The notes beneath the pieces are model-generated. The model saw only the letters and a list, made by a program, of their open reading frames with translations. It did not search any database and had not been told where the DNA came from. Positions 46,401 to 55,594 of a stretch of 64,000 nt of DNA are shown piece by piece (within the stretch, counting starts at the first letter, position 1; every line of letters begins with the position of its first letter). Source of the DNA: Lingula anatina (Eukaryota; Brachiopoda; Lingulata; Lingulida; Lingulidae); assembly GCF_001039355.2 (NCBI RefSeq), contig NW_019773515.1, positions 1 to 64,000 of the forward strand, written 5' to 3'. Made by a program: the position numbers and the translations under genes.

Positions 46401-48423
46401 AAGAGCAATGTTCAGACATGCGCACGTTACGACGTTCAACTACAAGCCAGCCTTTGGTGACATATCATCGATCTCCACAGAGCCTGTATTAGCAAGCTGC
46501 TTCACCTACCGTGACTGTCAAAGCACCATTATCAATTCTTAGTTTACCATGATGTGATGTCTTTTTCACATATCAAATGTCATCTATTTTCATGCCACCC
46601 CCTCCCCCCCCCCCAAAAAAAAATTATAATAATATTTTTTTCCTTAAAATTTCTGGATACAAAGATATGGTAATGCTGTACACCATTTTAAATATTCATT
46701 TATATATTCATTCATTCATCATTATTACAATTATTATTTTCGATCATTTCCGGTTCGAAAAACCTGTATGTTAATATACAATATTGCTCTGTGTTTTAAA
46801 AGCCAACTAAAAAGTTACTGGTAAGGATTCCTTATGTACTTTTACATGGAATGAACACTGCATACACTTATGATATTACCTTGGCATAGAGCACAGGGCA
46901 TAAGTATTACCAAGAATTCATAGCACATACTACATAACCACACTGTGCTCTCTCTAACATATATATAACACCATGACAGACACTCAGCTAAGGCAGACAA
47001 AGTGCTTGCTTCTTCTTGAACTTCCCTGTTACAGGCTGGCTCTTACTTGTGCAATTATTTTTTTTATCCAAATCTAGTTGCCCAGATTATCTAAGGCCCC
47101 ATTCACAACAGATGATCCAGGAAGTAACTGGTCTGTAGATCAAATATGGCCAAACCCCCCCCCCCCCCCTTAAAAGCAATGTTGTATAATTCTCTTTTGA
47201 TCTCCCTGCCTTCTTGCAGATCTATTAGTCCGCAGCTCAACTTGTTCTGAAAGCACCCTAAGCTAGTCACAGTTTGAAATTATATTCAAAGTTCACCCCT
47301 GTCATATTCATGTGACAAAATGTATTTGTAAAGTTTTCTCAAAATATCAATCAGTACAGCCATTATGTTTAACTTGCTAAGTTCTTGAAAAATCTTGAAA
47401 TCAATTTAATCCCTTTTTTTACTACACAACTTTTGTAATCAAAATTCAAGCCTTTTAATAAAGTTAGTCTACTTCATGTAAAAATTTGAAAAGCAGCCCA
47501 AAGACATCTCAAGTGAATTTATTTACTTAGTTTTAGCATGTAGCATGACATATATGCAGATACCAAACAGACAATAAATTACAAAAAAGATAAATTAGAA
47601 AAAAAGATATAAAAAGAAAGATATTGTAAAAATAGTCTGATCGTGGCAACTTTTGAACAAATTGGAAGAAAATCAAACTGTTGCTTGGCACTGATGGAGT
47701 GAACATCATCAAAATGCATGCATTAAAAGCGCAAAAAAAAATCAATTAAAATTGAAAATAAAATCTGATCAAGCTGAATTTTAAAAGGATACACATAAAA
47801 AAGTCCAATCATGCTGTTTTTTTTAAACTCAGTCCTTTTGAAAAACACAAACCACTTAGTTTATTTGAAATAAAACAAAAACACTGTTTAGAACATCCAA
47901 GGTGAACAAGTGTTTTGGACAATGATGGCTACAGCAAGGGCATGGACAAACTTATTGATCAGAACAGACATAGAAATTTCAAGTGTCTTTACATAAAATG
48001 CAAACAATAAAAAATTTATTACCCCAAAATGACACAGATACTACTTACAATTATCCAAAATACAAGTTGCTATTGAGGCAAGACATATTCCATAACAAGA
48101 TCTCTTCAAATAACTAATCAATTCAACAAACACAAAACAGCACCGAAAAGAATGTTGTATAGCAAGCACTTTGCTATTGATTAAAATTCTGACCCTGGTT
48201 CATTTCATCTTTTTTCTAGCTCTTTCAACATAGATGAGCCTACTCCTACGCCTTGATCCAACACCCCCGTAAAGAATGCAACAACTTTATAAAACAATAA
48301 AAATATGGTACAGTAGTACAAAATGAAATACATACAGTATATTTCCACGGGATGATAAGCTTGACTAACATCACTTGGATAATAACTGAAGCAAGAGCCG
48401 TAACTGGGATAGTACGCCTCCAT
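36205..48423 (-). CDS. NR5A: NR5A / FTZ-F1 nuclear receptor (SF-1/LRH-1 family)
   Basis: Seven exons join in frame: 48423-48336 (probable), 44821-44690, 40429-40289, 39581-38860, 38034-37927, 37349-37196, 36452-36205, giving about 530 aa. The DNA-binding domain has [32 protein letters not shown] and [17 protein letters not shown]. Next is the diagnostic FTZ-F1 box ([20 protein letters not shown]), a Q-rich hinge, and a full ligand-binding domain ending in the AF-2 helix [13 protein letters not shown]5A receptors bind YCAAGGYCR as monomers and control steroidogenic, gonadal, metamorphic or metabolic genes. All junctions obey GT-AG and phases match. Starting instead at the ATG in exon 2 (44807) gives 496 aa. 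The gene is convergent with DAXX. Confidence 0.96.
37107..37195 (-). mobile_element. MITE fragment of the GATCGATCT family at an NR5A splice donor
   Basis: GGGCTCATTCCCATT at the outer end, ATTGATTCATCTCTGTGGGG and ACTCTCGCTAAATGTAATCA follow the same order as copy A (GATTGATCTATCCCTGTGGGG-like, AGTCTCACTAGATTAC). The similarity runs up to the GTAAGC donor of exon 6, so the start of this intron seems to derive from the element. Alignment was by eye with roughly 70% matches. Confidence 0.5.
37196..37349 (-). CDS. NR5A: NR5A exon 6: LBD helices 7-9
   Basis: [40 protein letters not shown] and LLLLNP, matching human ...[24 protein letters not shown]. Acceptor CATTTCAG, donor GTAAGC. The donor lies at the edge of a MITE fragment. 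Confidence 0.96.
37927..38034 (-). CDS. NR5A: NR5A exon 5: LBD signature helices
   Basis: [20 protein letters not shown] then [16 protein letters not shown]. Human: [20 protein letters not shown]. Acceptor TATTTCAG, donor GTAAGA, phase 0 both sides. Confidence 0.97.
38860..39581 (-). CDS. NR5A: NR5A exon 4: FTZ-F1 box, Q-rich hinge, LBD helices 1-3
   Basis: Begins with the FTZ-F1 box ([26 protein letters not shown]), which in the family contacts bases 5' of the AGGTCA half site and gives monomer binding. A ~120-residue hinge ends in a Q/H/P-rich tract (39085-39207), followed by [11 protein letters not shown] and [20 protein letters not shown] then AALFFKDLK (human LMCKMADQTLFSIVEWAR...FFRELK). 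Acceptor TTTATAG, donor GTACGC. Confidence 0.96.
39085..39207 (-). repeat. NR5A: Glutamine-rich coding repeat in the NR5A hinge
   Basis: Mixed CAG/CAA codons encode Q runs broken by R, H and P (about residues 246-286). Codon mixing suggests an old tract maintained as protein rather than a pure CAG expansion, though length may still be polymorphic. Confidence 0.9.
40289..40429 (-). CDS. NR5A: NR5A exon 3: second zinc finger
   Basis: [40 protein letters not shown] and LVGMKLE. All four cysteines of finger 2 are present. NKKVY-C-V and CHIDK resemble arthropod FTZ-F1 more than vertebrate NNKRYTC...CKIDK. Acceptor TTTGCAG, donor GTACTG. Confidence 0.97.
41815..41990 (+). repeat. Dispersed repeat R2, copy in + orientation
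   Basis: Inside NR5A intron 2. Matches the minus-strand copy at 27135-27320: AATCTCTTAAGAGATTT, GGACTAACTCTGAAT, TTAGTATGGGAAA and TTTTTGGCCAAAATGAA in the same order. Confidence 0.65.
42366..42751 (+). mobile_element. Possible solo LTR
   Basis: A ~386-bp stretch begins TGTCGGGTCCGACATAAAG and ends AAATCTGACA (TG...CA), with a TATA-like GGATATAAG and a downstream AATAAA in LTR-like order. I found no target-site duplication and no second copy, so the boundaries and identity are weak. Confidence 0.25.
43230..43427 (+). mobile_element. Possible non-LTR retroposon 3' tail with long (ATT)n
   Basis: Ends GAACTGATAAAG followed by about 26 ATT units (43351-43427), then AAAGAATCTGAATCTGAATC. ATT tails and GAATCT repeats are common at CR1-like 3' ends. 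No coding part is recognised next to it. Confidence 0.35.
44209..44436 (-). pseudogene. CR1/L2-type LINE reverse-transcriptase C-terminus fragment
   Basis: An open stretch reads [20 protein letters not shown] then [15 protein letters not shown], the usual LINE ending of the form LPxxVVxAxSxxxFKxRLDxxW. It is cut by a MITE at its 5' side (44440) and sits in NR5A intron 1 or 2, sense to the gene. Truncated and dead. Confidence 0.6.
44440..44584. mobile_element. Fold-back MITE (family F), short copy
   Basis: Arms AATATGGCAACCCACTTAAA and the inverted AAGTGGGTCGGCCATATTTG surround TCCCCGCGGGGA, a palindromic centre. Related to the cluster at 53.8-54.6 kb. It is inserted at the end of a LINE fragment, just upstream of NR5A exon 2 in genome order. 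Confidence 0.65.
44690..44821 (-). CDS. NR5A: NR5A exon 2: first zinc finger
   Basis: After an ATTTTAG acceptor: [20 protein letters not shown], then [20 protein letters not shown] and SCK, with all four finger-1 cysteines and the P-box ESCKG split across the intron. An internal ATG at 44805-44807 (MDDFNFN) is placed like the SF-1 start (MDYSYDED), so this exon could also hold the start codon of a shorter isoform. The frame is open upstream of it to the acceptor. Confidence 0.95.
45287..45380 (+). mobile_element. MITE of the GATCGATCT family, partial copy D
   Basis: CTTAATTACCCCCTAGCTGT and a diverged ATCCCCCGCAGAGTTGGACC end match only part of copies B and C. Diverged and truncated. Confidence 0.45.
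46330..46480 (-). promoter_or_regulatory. NR5A: CpG-rich island in NR5A intron 1, possible alternative promoter
   Basis: Local CpG density rises sharply against the AT-rich intron (GTGAGCGCAGACAGCCGTGA, AACGCAGAGAGCGAAGAGC, GCGCACGTTACGACGTTC) with a CRE-like TGACGTAA. It lies 1.5 kb upstream of exon 2, whose internal ATG (MDDFNFN) could serve a shorter isoform. Vertebrate NR5A2 uses alternative promoters; here it is inferred only. Confidence 0.3.
48336..48423 (-). CDS. NR5A: Probable NR5A first coding exon (assembly copy 1)
   Basis: The first in-frame ATG after an upstream stop opens a Tyr-rich peptide, [20 protein letters not shown] and QAYHPVEIY, and ends at a strong GTATGT donor in phase 1, exactly the phase exon 2 requires (T + CC gives Ser). 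Two inverted CCAAT boxes lie just upstream. It is in the right place and strand, but no family similarity in the N-terminus confirms it. Confidence 0.5.
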
Positions 48424-48484
48424 TGTTAAAATAGAAATGAACACAGTGATACCATAAACAACCTTAAATGCACCCCGCTATCCG

Positions 48485-48510
48485 TGCTCCATTGGTTAAT
48501 ATTGGCGCAC
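48485..48510 (-). promoter_or_regulatory. NR5A: Paired CCAAT boxes upstream of the NR5A exon 1 candidate
   Basis: Two CCAAT pentamers on the minus strand (ATTGG at 48490-48494 and 48501-48505, the second within GCGCCAAT) lie about 70-80 bp upstream of the candidate ATG, a typical NF-Y spacing. The same pair is at 51966-51979 in the duplicate block. A promoter role is inferred. Confidence 0.35.
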
Positions 48511-48804
48511 CTTTGATGATGGGTAACTATTCGCAGATTATAAGTTTTGACAATGAAATTTTTAGTCAAATCAGGCACAAGTAGCAAACAGACTCTACTC
48601 TATGTCATAAATGAAATCACAGTCTTCACTTTATTTTCATATTTCTCTTACAGATACACTTCCTATATTAAAATTTTTATTCTGATATTTTAGTTTTTAC
48701 GGTTCCCCCTCATTGCATGACTGTGGCCATCAGTTGGGAGAAGGGAAACCATGGCTCAGCATACCGCTCAGGACAATTTCTGCTACTTCACCTTATGACA
48801 TACG

Positions 48805-48991
48805 TACCAACAACAGAGGGGCTTCACAGAAGGGAGGAGAAATGAAAGAACAGAGGTAAGAGGGCTTGAGCCACATCAGAATAATATTGTTTCATCTANT
48901 ACCAACAACAGGGGGGTTCACAGAAGGGGGGAGAAAAGAAAAAACAGAGGGTAAGGGGCTTGAGCCCCATCAAAAAAAATTTTTTCATCTA
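48805..48991. repeat. 95-bp duplication across a single N (probable misjoin)
   Basis: TACCAACAACAGAGGGGCTT ... TTCATCTA at 48805-48898 is repeated with many small differences at 48900-48991 after N 48899. Copy 2 of the large block (52281 on) has only one version. The second version looks like a low-quality read end. Confidence 0.75.
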
Positions 48992-49913
48992 GCCCCCCCC
49001 CCCCCCCCCCCAATCCCCCACACCAAAAAAGAAAACTCCAAACTCATTGCGAATTGGCTGAAAAAACTTACCATGTTCTATTGGCAAGTAATTATCTATA
49101 TTATTTCGTAATTCCAGCTAGAGTGGAAAAGGCTAATTATATATGGAAGAAAAGAAGGGGAATGGGATGAAATTAAAAGGAATCTTGATATCGAAATGGA
49201 AAGAGAGAATTTGAACAGGGAATGAAGTAGTGTCTACTGGGGTATGGAGAGAAAGGAGAAAAAGAGACAAGACCAAATAAGATCCACATATTAGAAGATG
49301 GGTTGCAATATGTACAATAACACCTGACTCATTAAAAATAAAATTGCTTAATTATTTACATGATCATTGTCATTGATATTTAGATTTGCATAATGAATCC
49401 CTACCATTTTCTTCTGATGTTTACTTTGAGTACTAACTGAATTCCCTTTACATAATCATAAAAGAAAGAACTATTCATAAATGAGGTGCACTTGTTATTT
49501 GCCAATTACAAATAACACCTTTGACAATTACTCTAGTATTTTATATTTGTCATTAAATACTTATAAACAAATACTAACGGAAAAGAAAACAAAAATATTA
49601 ATCCGTAAAAAAACTAAGCCCTAGTAAACGAAGTGATGTGCCTGTTAAAAAAAACATATTTCTAAACTACTTATTGTTATGTATGAGGAACAGTTTGATT
49701 TCTCATTGTGCTGACACCATCATGCAAAATCAACATCAACGTCCACTTTCACACTTGTTCTGTGTCACCCGATCTGGATCTTGTATATTGTACATAAAAG
49801 TACATTTGCAGATGATTGACAGACAGGTATCCAGAAAGACAAAAAGAAATGTTTATCAATAGATTCCTCGTTGTTGTTTAAATCATACTTCATGAGCAGG
49901 CCTACAAATGGAA

Positions 49914-49939
<26 letters not shown>
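49914..49939. repeat. (AT)n microsatellite
   Basis: Shorter allele of the run at 53286-53336 in the duplicate block. Confidence 0.9.
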
Positions 49940-49944
<5 letters not shown>

Positions 49945-50393
49945 AGTTCTGCTTCAATATCCAACTCTGAAGAAAAATACCAATAACAATCAGCAAATGA
50001 AATTCAAAACAGCCAAGATGTACAATGAAAGATGGATTTATTTATTTGCTTCAATGGAATTGTGATTAACAATGTTGGGGCCGTTTTTGTCTTCCTCAGT
50101 CCCCTGCCCAACAGCCACAGGCTGGTAGTGTCTTTCTAAGTGACAGGGCCTATCTGTTATTATAGTATGAGTCAAGAAATTAACTTGCCACTTAAAAAAA
50201 ATGTGCTATTAGTTTAGTTGCTTAAATTAGGACATTCCAGAAAGTAACTTATTATGCGCAGTAACGTCTAAGGATCAAACAACCTATAAAAACTTAATGA
50301 AAAGGGGATAATTTCTTATCTAAGGAAACAGTAACTTATGAGCGCCTTCAGAACAAACTGAACTACAGACTAACCTTTGTTCTGGGGATCAAA

Positions 50394-50546
50394 GGGGCTA
50401 TTCAGAATAGATAATCAGAGTACTAACTGATCAGCCAACTAAATATGGCCGACCACACTTCAAAAGGGATGGGGCCAATATTCCATGGTGGTCTCCCTGC
50501 CTCTACATGCGCCGTTGCTGCAGGAGCCTAGCAATTAAACCTCGGA
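50394..50546. mobile_element. Fold-back MITE (family F), left half cut at an N
   Basis: Starts GGGGCTATTCAGAATAGATA and stops at the N 50547; the same element is complete at 53791-54043. Confidence 0.8.
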
Positions 50547-51810
50547 NGTCCCCATTCACAACAGATGATCCAGGAAGTAACTGGTCTGTGGATCAAATAT
50601 GGCCAACCCCCCCCCCCCCCTTAAAAGCAATGTTGTATAATTCTCTTTTGATCTCCCTGCCTTCTTGCAGATCTATTAGTCCGCGGCTCAACTTGTTCTG
50701 AAAGCACCCTAAGCTAGTCACAGTTTGAGATTATATTCAAAGTTCACCCCTGTCATATTCATGTGACAAAATGTATTTGTAAAGTTTTCTCAAAATATCA
50801 ATCAGTACAGCCATTATGTTTAACTTGCTAAGTTCTCGAAAGATCTTGATATCAATTTAATCTCTTTTTTTACTATACAACTTTTTCAATCAAAATTCAA
50901 GCCTTTTAATTAAGTTGGTCTACTTCATGTAAAAAATTTGAAAAGCAGCCTAAAGAAATCTCAAGTGAATTTATTGATTTAGTTGAAGCATGTAGCATGT
51001 GCAGAGTTGACGTTTATGCAGATACAAAAAAGAAAATAAATCAGAAAAAATATATAAAAAGAAAGAAATTGTAAAGATAGTCTGATCGTGGCAACTTTCC
51101 TGGGCAAAGGCATTGAACAAATTGGAAGAAAAACAAAATGTTATTTGGCACTGATGGAGTGAACATCATCAATTTGAAAATGCATGCATTAAAAGTGCAA
51201 AAAAATCAATTAAGATGGTAAAAAAAATCTGATCAAGCTGAATTTCAAAAGGATGCACGTAAAAAAAAAACTCCAATCACGCTGACTTTTTTCAAACTCA
51301 GTCCTTTTGGAAAACACAAACCACTTAGTTTATTTGAAATAAAGCAAAAACACTTTTTTTAGAAGATCCAAGGTGAACAAGTGTTTTGGACAGTGATGAC
51401 TACAGCAAGGACATAGGCAAGCCTAATTATTGATCAGAACAGACATAGAAATTTCAAGTGTCTTTACATAAAATGCAAACAATAAAAAATTTATTACCCC
51501 AAAATGACACAGATACTACTTACAATTATCCAAAATACAAGTTGCTATTGAGGCAAGACATATTCCATAACAAGATCTCTTCAAATAACTAATCAATTCA
51601 ACAAACATAAAACAGCACCGAAAAGAATGTTGTATAGCAAGCGCTTTGCTATTGATTAAAATTCTGACCCTGGTTCATTTCATCTTTTTTCTAGCTCTTT
51701 CAACATAGATGAGCCTACTCCTACGCCTTGATCCAACACCCCCGTAAAGAATGCAACAACTTTATAAAACAATAAAAATATGGTACAGTAGTACAAAATG
51801 AAATACATAC

Positions 51811-51898
51811 AGTATATTTCCACGGGATGATAAGCTTGACTAACATCACTTGGATAATAACTGAAGCAAGAGCCGTAACTGGGATAGTACGCCTCCAT
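51811..51898 (-). CDS. NR5A: Probable NR5A first coding exon (assembly copy 2)
   Basis: Identical reading frame and donor to the exon at 48336-48423. It lies in the second copy of a ~3.4-kb block that is probably an allelic duplicate in the assembly, so the genome most likely has one such exon. Confidence 0.4.
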
Positions 51899-53284
51899 TG
51901 TTAAAATAGAAATGAACAAAGTGATACCATAAACAACCTTAAATGCACCCCGCTATCCGTGCTCCATTGGTTAATATTGGCGCACCTTTGATGATGGGTA
52001 ACTATTCGCAGATTATAAGTTTTGACAATGAAATTTTTAGTCAAATCAGGCACTAGGAGCAAACAGACTCTACTCTATGTCATCAATGAAATCACAGTCT
52101 TCACTTTATTTTCATATTTCTCTTACAGATACACTTCCTGTATTAAAATTTTTATTCTGATATTTTAGTTTTTACGGTTCCCCCTCATTGCATGACTGTG
52201 GCCATCAGTTGGGAGAAGGGAAACCATGGCTCAGCATACCGCTCAGGACAATTTCTGCTACTTCACCTTATGACATACGTACCAACAACAGAGGGGCTTC
52301 ACAGAAGGGAGGAGAAATGAAAGAACAGAGGTAAGAGGGCTTGAGCCTCATCAGAATAATATTGTTTCATCTAGCCTCCCCCCCCCCAAATTCCCCACAC
52401 CAAAAAAGAGAACTCCAAACTCACTGCGAATTGGCTGAAAAAACTTACCATGTTCTATTGGCAAGTAATTATCTATATTATTTCGTAATTCCAGCTAGAG
52501 TGGAAAAGGCTAATTATATATGGAAGAAAAGAAGGGGAATGGGATGAAATTAAAAGGAATCTTGATATCAAAATGGAGAGAGAGAATTTGAACAGGGAAT
52601 GAAGTAGTGTCTACTGGGGTATGGAGAGAAAGGAGAAAAAGAGACAAGACCAAATAAGATCCATATATTAGAAGGGTTGCAATATGTACAATAACACCCG
52701 ACTCATTAAAAATAAAATGGTTTAAATTATTTTCATGATCATTGTCATTGATATTTAGATTTGCATAATTAATCCCTACCATTTTCTTCTGATGTTTACT
52801 TTGAGTACTAGCTGAATTCCCCTTACATAATCATAAAAGAAAGAACTATTCATAAATGAGGTGCACTTGTTATTTGCCAATTACAAATAACACCTTTGAC
52901 AATTACTCTAGTATTTTATATTTGTCATTAAATACTTATAAACAAATACTAACGGAAAAGAAAACAAAAATATTAATCCGTAAAAAAACTAAGCCCTAGT
53001 AAACGAAGTGATGTGCCTGTTAAAAAAAACATATTTCTAAACTACTTATTGTTATGTATGAGGAACAGTTTGATTTCTCATTGTGCTGACACCATCATGC
53101 AAAATCAACATCAACGTCCACTTTCACACTTGTTCTGTGTCACCCGATCTGGATCTTGAATATTGTACATAAAAGTACATTTGCAGATGATTGATAGACA
53201 GGTATCCAGAAAGACAAAAAGAAATGTTTATCAATAGATTCCTCGTTGTTGTTTAAATCATACTTCATGAGCAGGCCTACAAAT

Positions 53285-53285
<1 letters not shown>

Positions 53286-53336
<51 letters not shown>
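53286..53336. repeat. (TA)n microsatellite
   Basis: About 25 units, twice as long as its counterpart at 49914, which supports the two blocks being different alleles. Confidence 0.9.
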
Positions 53337-53341
<5 letters not shown>

Positions 53342-53790
53342 AGTTCTGCTTCAATATCCAACTCTGAGGAAAAATACCAATAACAATCAGCAAATAAAAT
53401 TCAAAACAGCCAAGATGTACAATGAAAGATGGATTTATTTATTTGCTTCAATGGAATTGTGATTAACAATGTTGGGGCCGTTTTTGTCTTCCTCAGTCCC
53501 CTGCCCAACAGCCACAGGCTGGTAGTGTCTTTCTAAGTGACAGGGCCTATCTGTTATTATAGTATGAGTCAAGAAATTAGCTTGCCACTTAAAAAAAATG
53601 TGCTATTAGTTTAGTTGCTTAAATTAGGACATTCCAGAAAGTAACTTATTATGCGCAGTAACGTCTTAGGATCAAACAACCTATAAAAACTTAATGAAAA
53701 GGGGATAATTTCTTATCTAAGGAAACAGTAACTTATAAGCGCATTCAGAACAAACTGAACTGCAGACTAACCTTTGTTCTGGGGATCAAA

Positions 53791-54043
53791 GGGGCTATTC
53801 AGAATAGATAATCAGAGTACTAACTGATCAGCCAACTAAATATGGCCGACCACACTTCAAAAGGGATGGGGCCAATATTCCATGGTGGTCTCCCTGCCTC
53901 TACATGCGCCGTTGCTGCAGGAGCCTAGCAATTAAACCTCAGAGCCGAGACCATCGGAAATCAGCAGCATCACTTTTACAGTGTAGTCGGCCATATTTTG
54001 TAGGCAGATCAGTTAGTACTCTGATCATCTATTCTGAATGGCC
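53791..54043. mobile_element. Fold-back MITE (family F), full copy
   Basis: Nearly its whole length is an imperfect palindrome: GGGGCTATTCAGAATAGATA / ATCTATTCTGAATGGCC ends, then AATATGGCCGACCACACTT against AGTGTAGTCGGCCATATTT inside. About 250 bp, no coding capacity. Confidence 0.8.
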
Positions 54044-54049
54044 TTAAAT

Positions 54050-54275
54050 ATGTTGAAGCCACTTAAAAGCAATCCCCTTAATCCTCTGATGGCCTCCCTG
54101 CCTCCACACACGCCATTCCTGCAGAGTTGGCTATTAAACCTCTGAGTAATATATAATGTTTATGGGACTGTGTAGAGGCTGGGAGACCATCAGGGGATTA
54201 GGCAGTTTGCTTTTAAGTGGGGTCGACCATATTTAGTCTGCAGATCAGTTAATCCACAGATCATCTGCTAGTGCT
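54050..54275. mobile_element. Fold-back MITE (family F), adjacent diverged copy
   Basis: CCACTTAAAAGCAATCCCCT against GGGGATTAGGCAGTTTGC and TTTTAAGTGGGGTCG, with CTGATGGCCTCCCTGCCTCC against GGGAGACCATCAG. It directly follows the full copy at 53791, so the two elements are nested or tandem. Confidence 0.6.
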
Positions 54276-54402
54276 TCTTGATAACCTAGCATTGACCTAG
54301 CATAAAAACGGATATTTGGCTACACCAAAAAAAGCCTGGGTAACCACAGTTATTCATAACACATTGTCTACAGTTACACAATACTGAAAGCTGTTTGTTT
54401 TA

Positions 54403-54578
54403 GGCCCTATTCAGAATAGGGAACTAACTAGTCCAAGGGTCAAATATGGCGACCCACTACAAAGCTTGCTATCTAATCTGCTAATAGACACTTAATAGCT
54501 ATCCAGCGGAGAAGTATTAAAGTGGGTCAGCCATGTTTGACCCTCGGACTAGTTAGTCCCCTATTCTAAATGAAGCCT
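54403..54578. mobile_element. Fold-back MITE (family F), short copy
   Basis: GGCCCTATTCAGAATAGGGA against CCCCTATTCTAAATGAAGCC, and CTAGTCCAAGGGTCAAATAT against TGTTTGACCCTCGGACTAG. A 176-bp near-palindrome. Confidence 0.75.
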
Positions 54579-54890
54579 TAGTTGCTTCTAGTAAAATATC
54601 CTGAAACATCAACATTTGAGACATTAGTGTAAATTAAAGCCTATCCACCCTGCCATTTAGAAGTTTCACACTATATATTTAACAAGAATACCGAGGTTAG
54701 TTAGAGGGTAATAAGATGCCCCTTACCTTTCCAACACCAAAAAAACATTCTGGGTTCCTTCAGAAACATGTTGAACAGCTTCAAATCATATTAATTTTTA
54801 GTCTCAGACTGGAAATATTATCTTGAACAACTTTGAGTGCAGAACACAGCTAGTGAAACTTTTCTGGAAAGGATTTCTATGCAACTCAGC

Positions 54891-54941
54891 AAAAAAAAAA
54901 AAAAAAAAAAANAAAAAAAAAAAAAAAAAAAAAAAAAAAAA
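54891..54941. repeat. Poly-A run with one N
   Basis: About 50 A with an N at 54912. Confidence 0.95.
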
Positions 54942-55535
54942 CATATCATTATTTTGCAATTAATTAACCAGCTCTCCTCCATCCCCCCTCCACAAAAAAA
55001 GGGAAAAACAAAAAACATTTTAGTTACATGACAAACAAAAATTCAACGGCTGCGACCTACAGACTCCAAAGTGAAAACAATCATTGTTTACACTGACAGT
55101 GATAAAAGAAGTAAATTCTAAATATATTGTAGATATCTTATCTGAATCAAAGTCAGTGAAAAATGCAATATAATTTCTATTGTGAAATACATAAATACAA
55201 TGTGTCACCCTGGCAAGTTTAAACACATCTTTCACTTGCTTATCCTAGATTTTGGCCACATAAAGAATGGAGAGAACTCCAGGTGCAGACTTCCACAGAG
55301 GCAACGTGAAAAATCTAATAAAATAAATAGTTGAAAATATCAAGAGACCTGAATTCAATGAAATTGTTGCCATTTCTTCCCTTCCAAATAAAACTGTCTA
55401 TCCTGATTATTGCATAACAATTTATGAAGAACTTTTAGAGATATCTTGTCCACATTTGAACCAACGCTAATAAAAACATGATAGCCTCTTTTTGGCAGAG
55501 GAAATACAATGGAGCCATACTGTGCCCCTGCAGTG

Positions 55536-55594
55536 TTCGTCATATTTGATCCTTGGACCAGTTGATACTTGGATCTCCTGTTCTGAATGGCCCT
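55536..55594. mobile_element. Fold-back MITE (family F), half copy
   Basis: CATATTTGATCCTTGGACCA and a CTGTTCTGAATGGCCCTAG end match one arm of the family only. Confidence 0.5.

Larger units (their letters stand above)
47095..50546. repeat. ~3.45-kb near-identical tandem block, copy 1 (probable allelic duplicate)
   Basis: Recurs after a single N at 50547 with an offset near 3,453-3,475 and scattered SNPs and indels (for example TA-repeat length). Copy 1 ends inside a MITE that is complete in copy 2. Two haplotypes joined end to end fit best. It contains the NR5A exon 1 candidate. Confidence 0.85.
50548..53943. repeat. ~3.4-kb near-identical tandem block, copy 2
   Basis: Second copy of the block at 47095. 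It continues without interruption into a full MITE and unique sequence. It lacks the 95-bp internal duplication seen in copy 1. Confidence 0.85.

Noticed and set aside
51811-51898. Second NR5A exon 1 as a true paralogous exon
   Set aside because: It lies in a near-identical block joined by an N, more likely an allelic assembly duplicate; kept only as a copy.
55355-55543. 62-codon minus-strand ORF (GSIVFPLPKRGYHVFISVGS)
   Set aside because: Somewhat protein-like but without recognisable family, splice sites or neighbouring exons; it borders a MITE.
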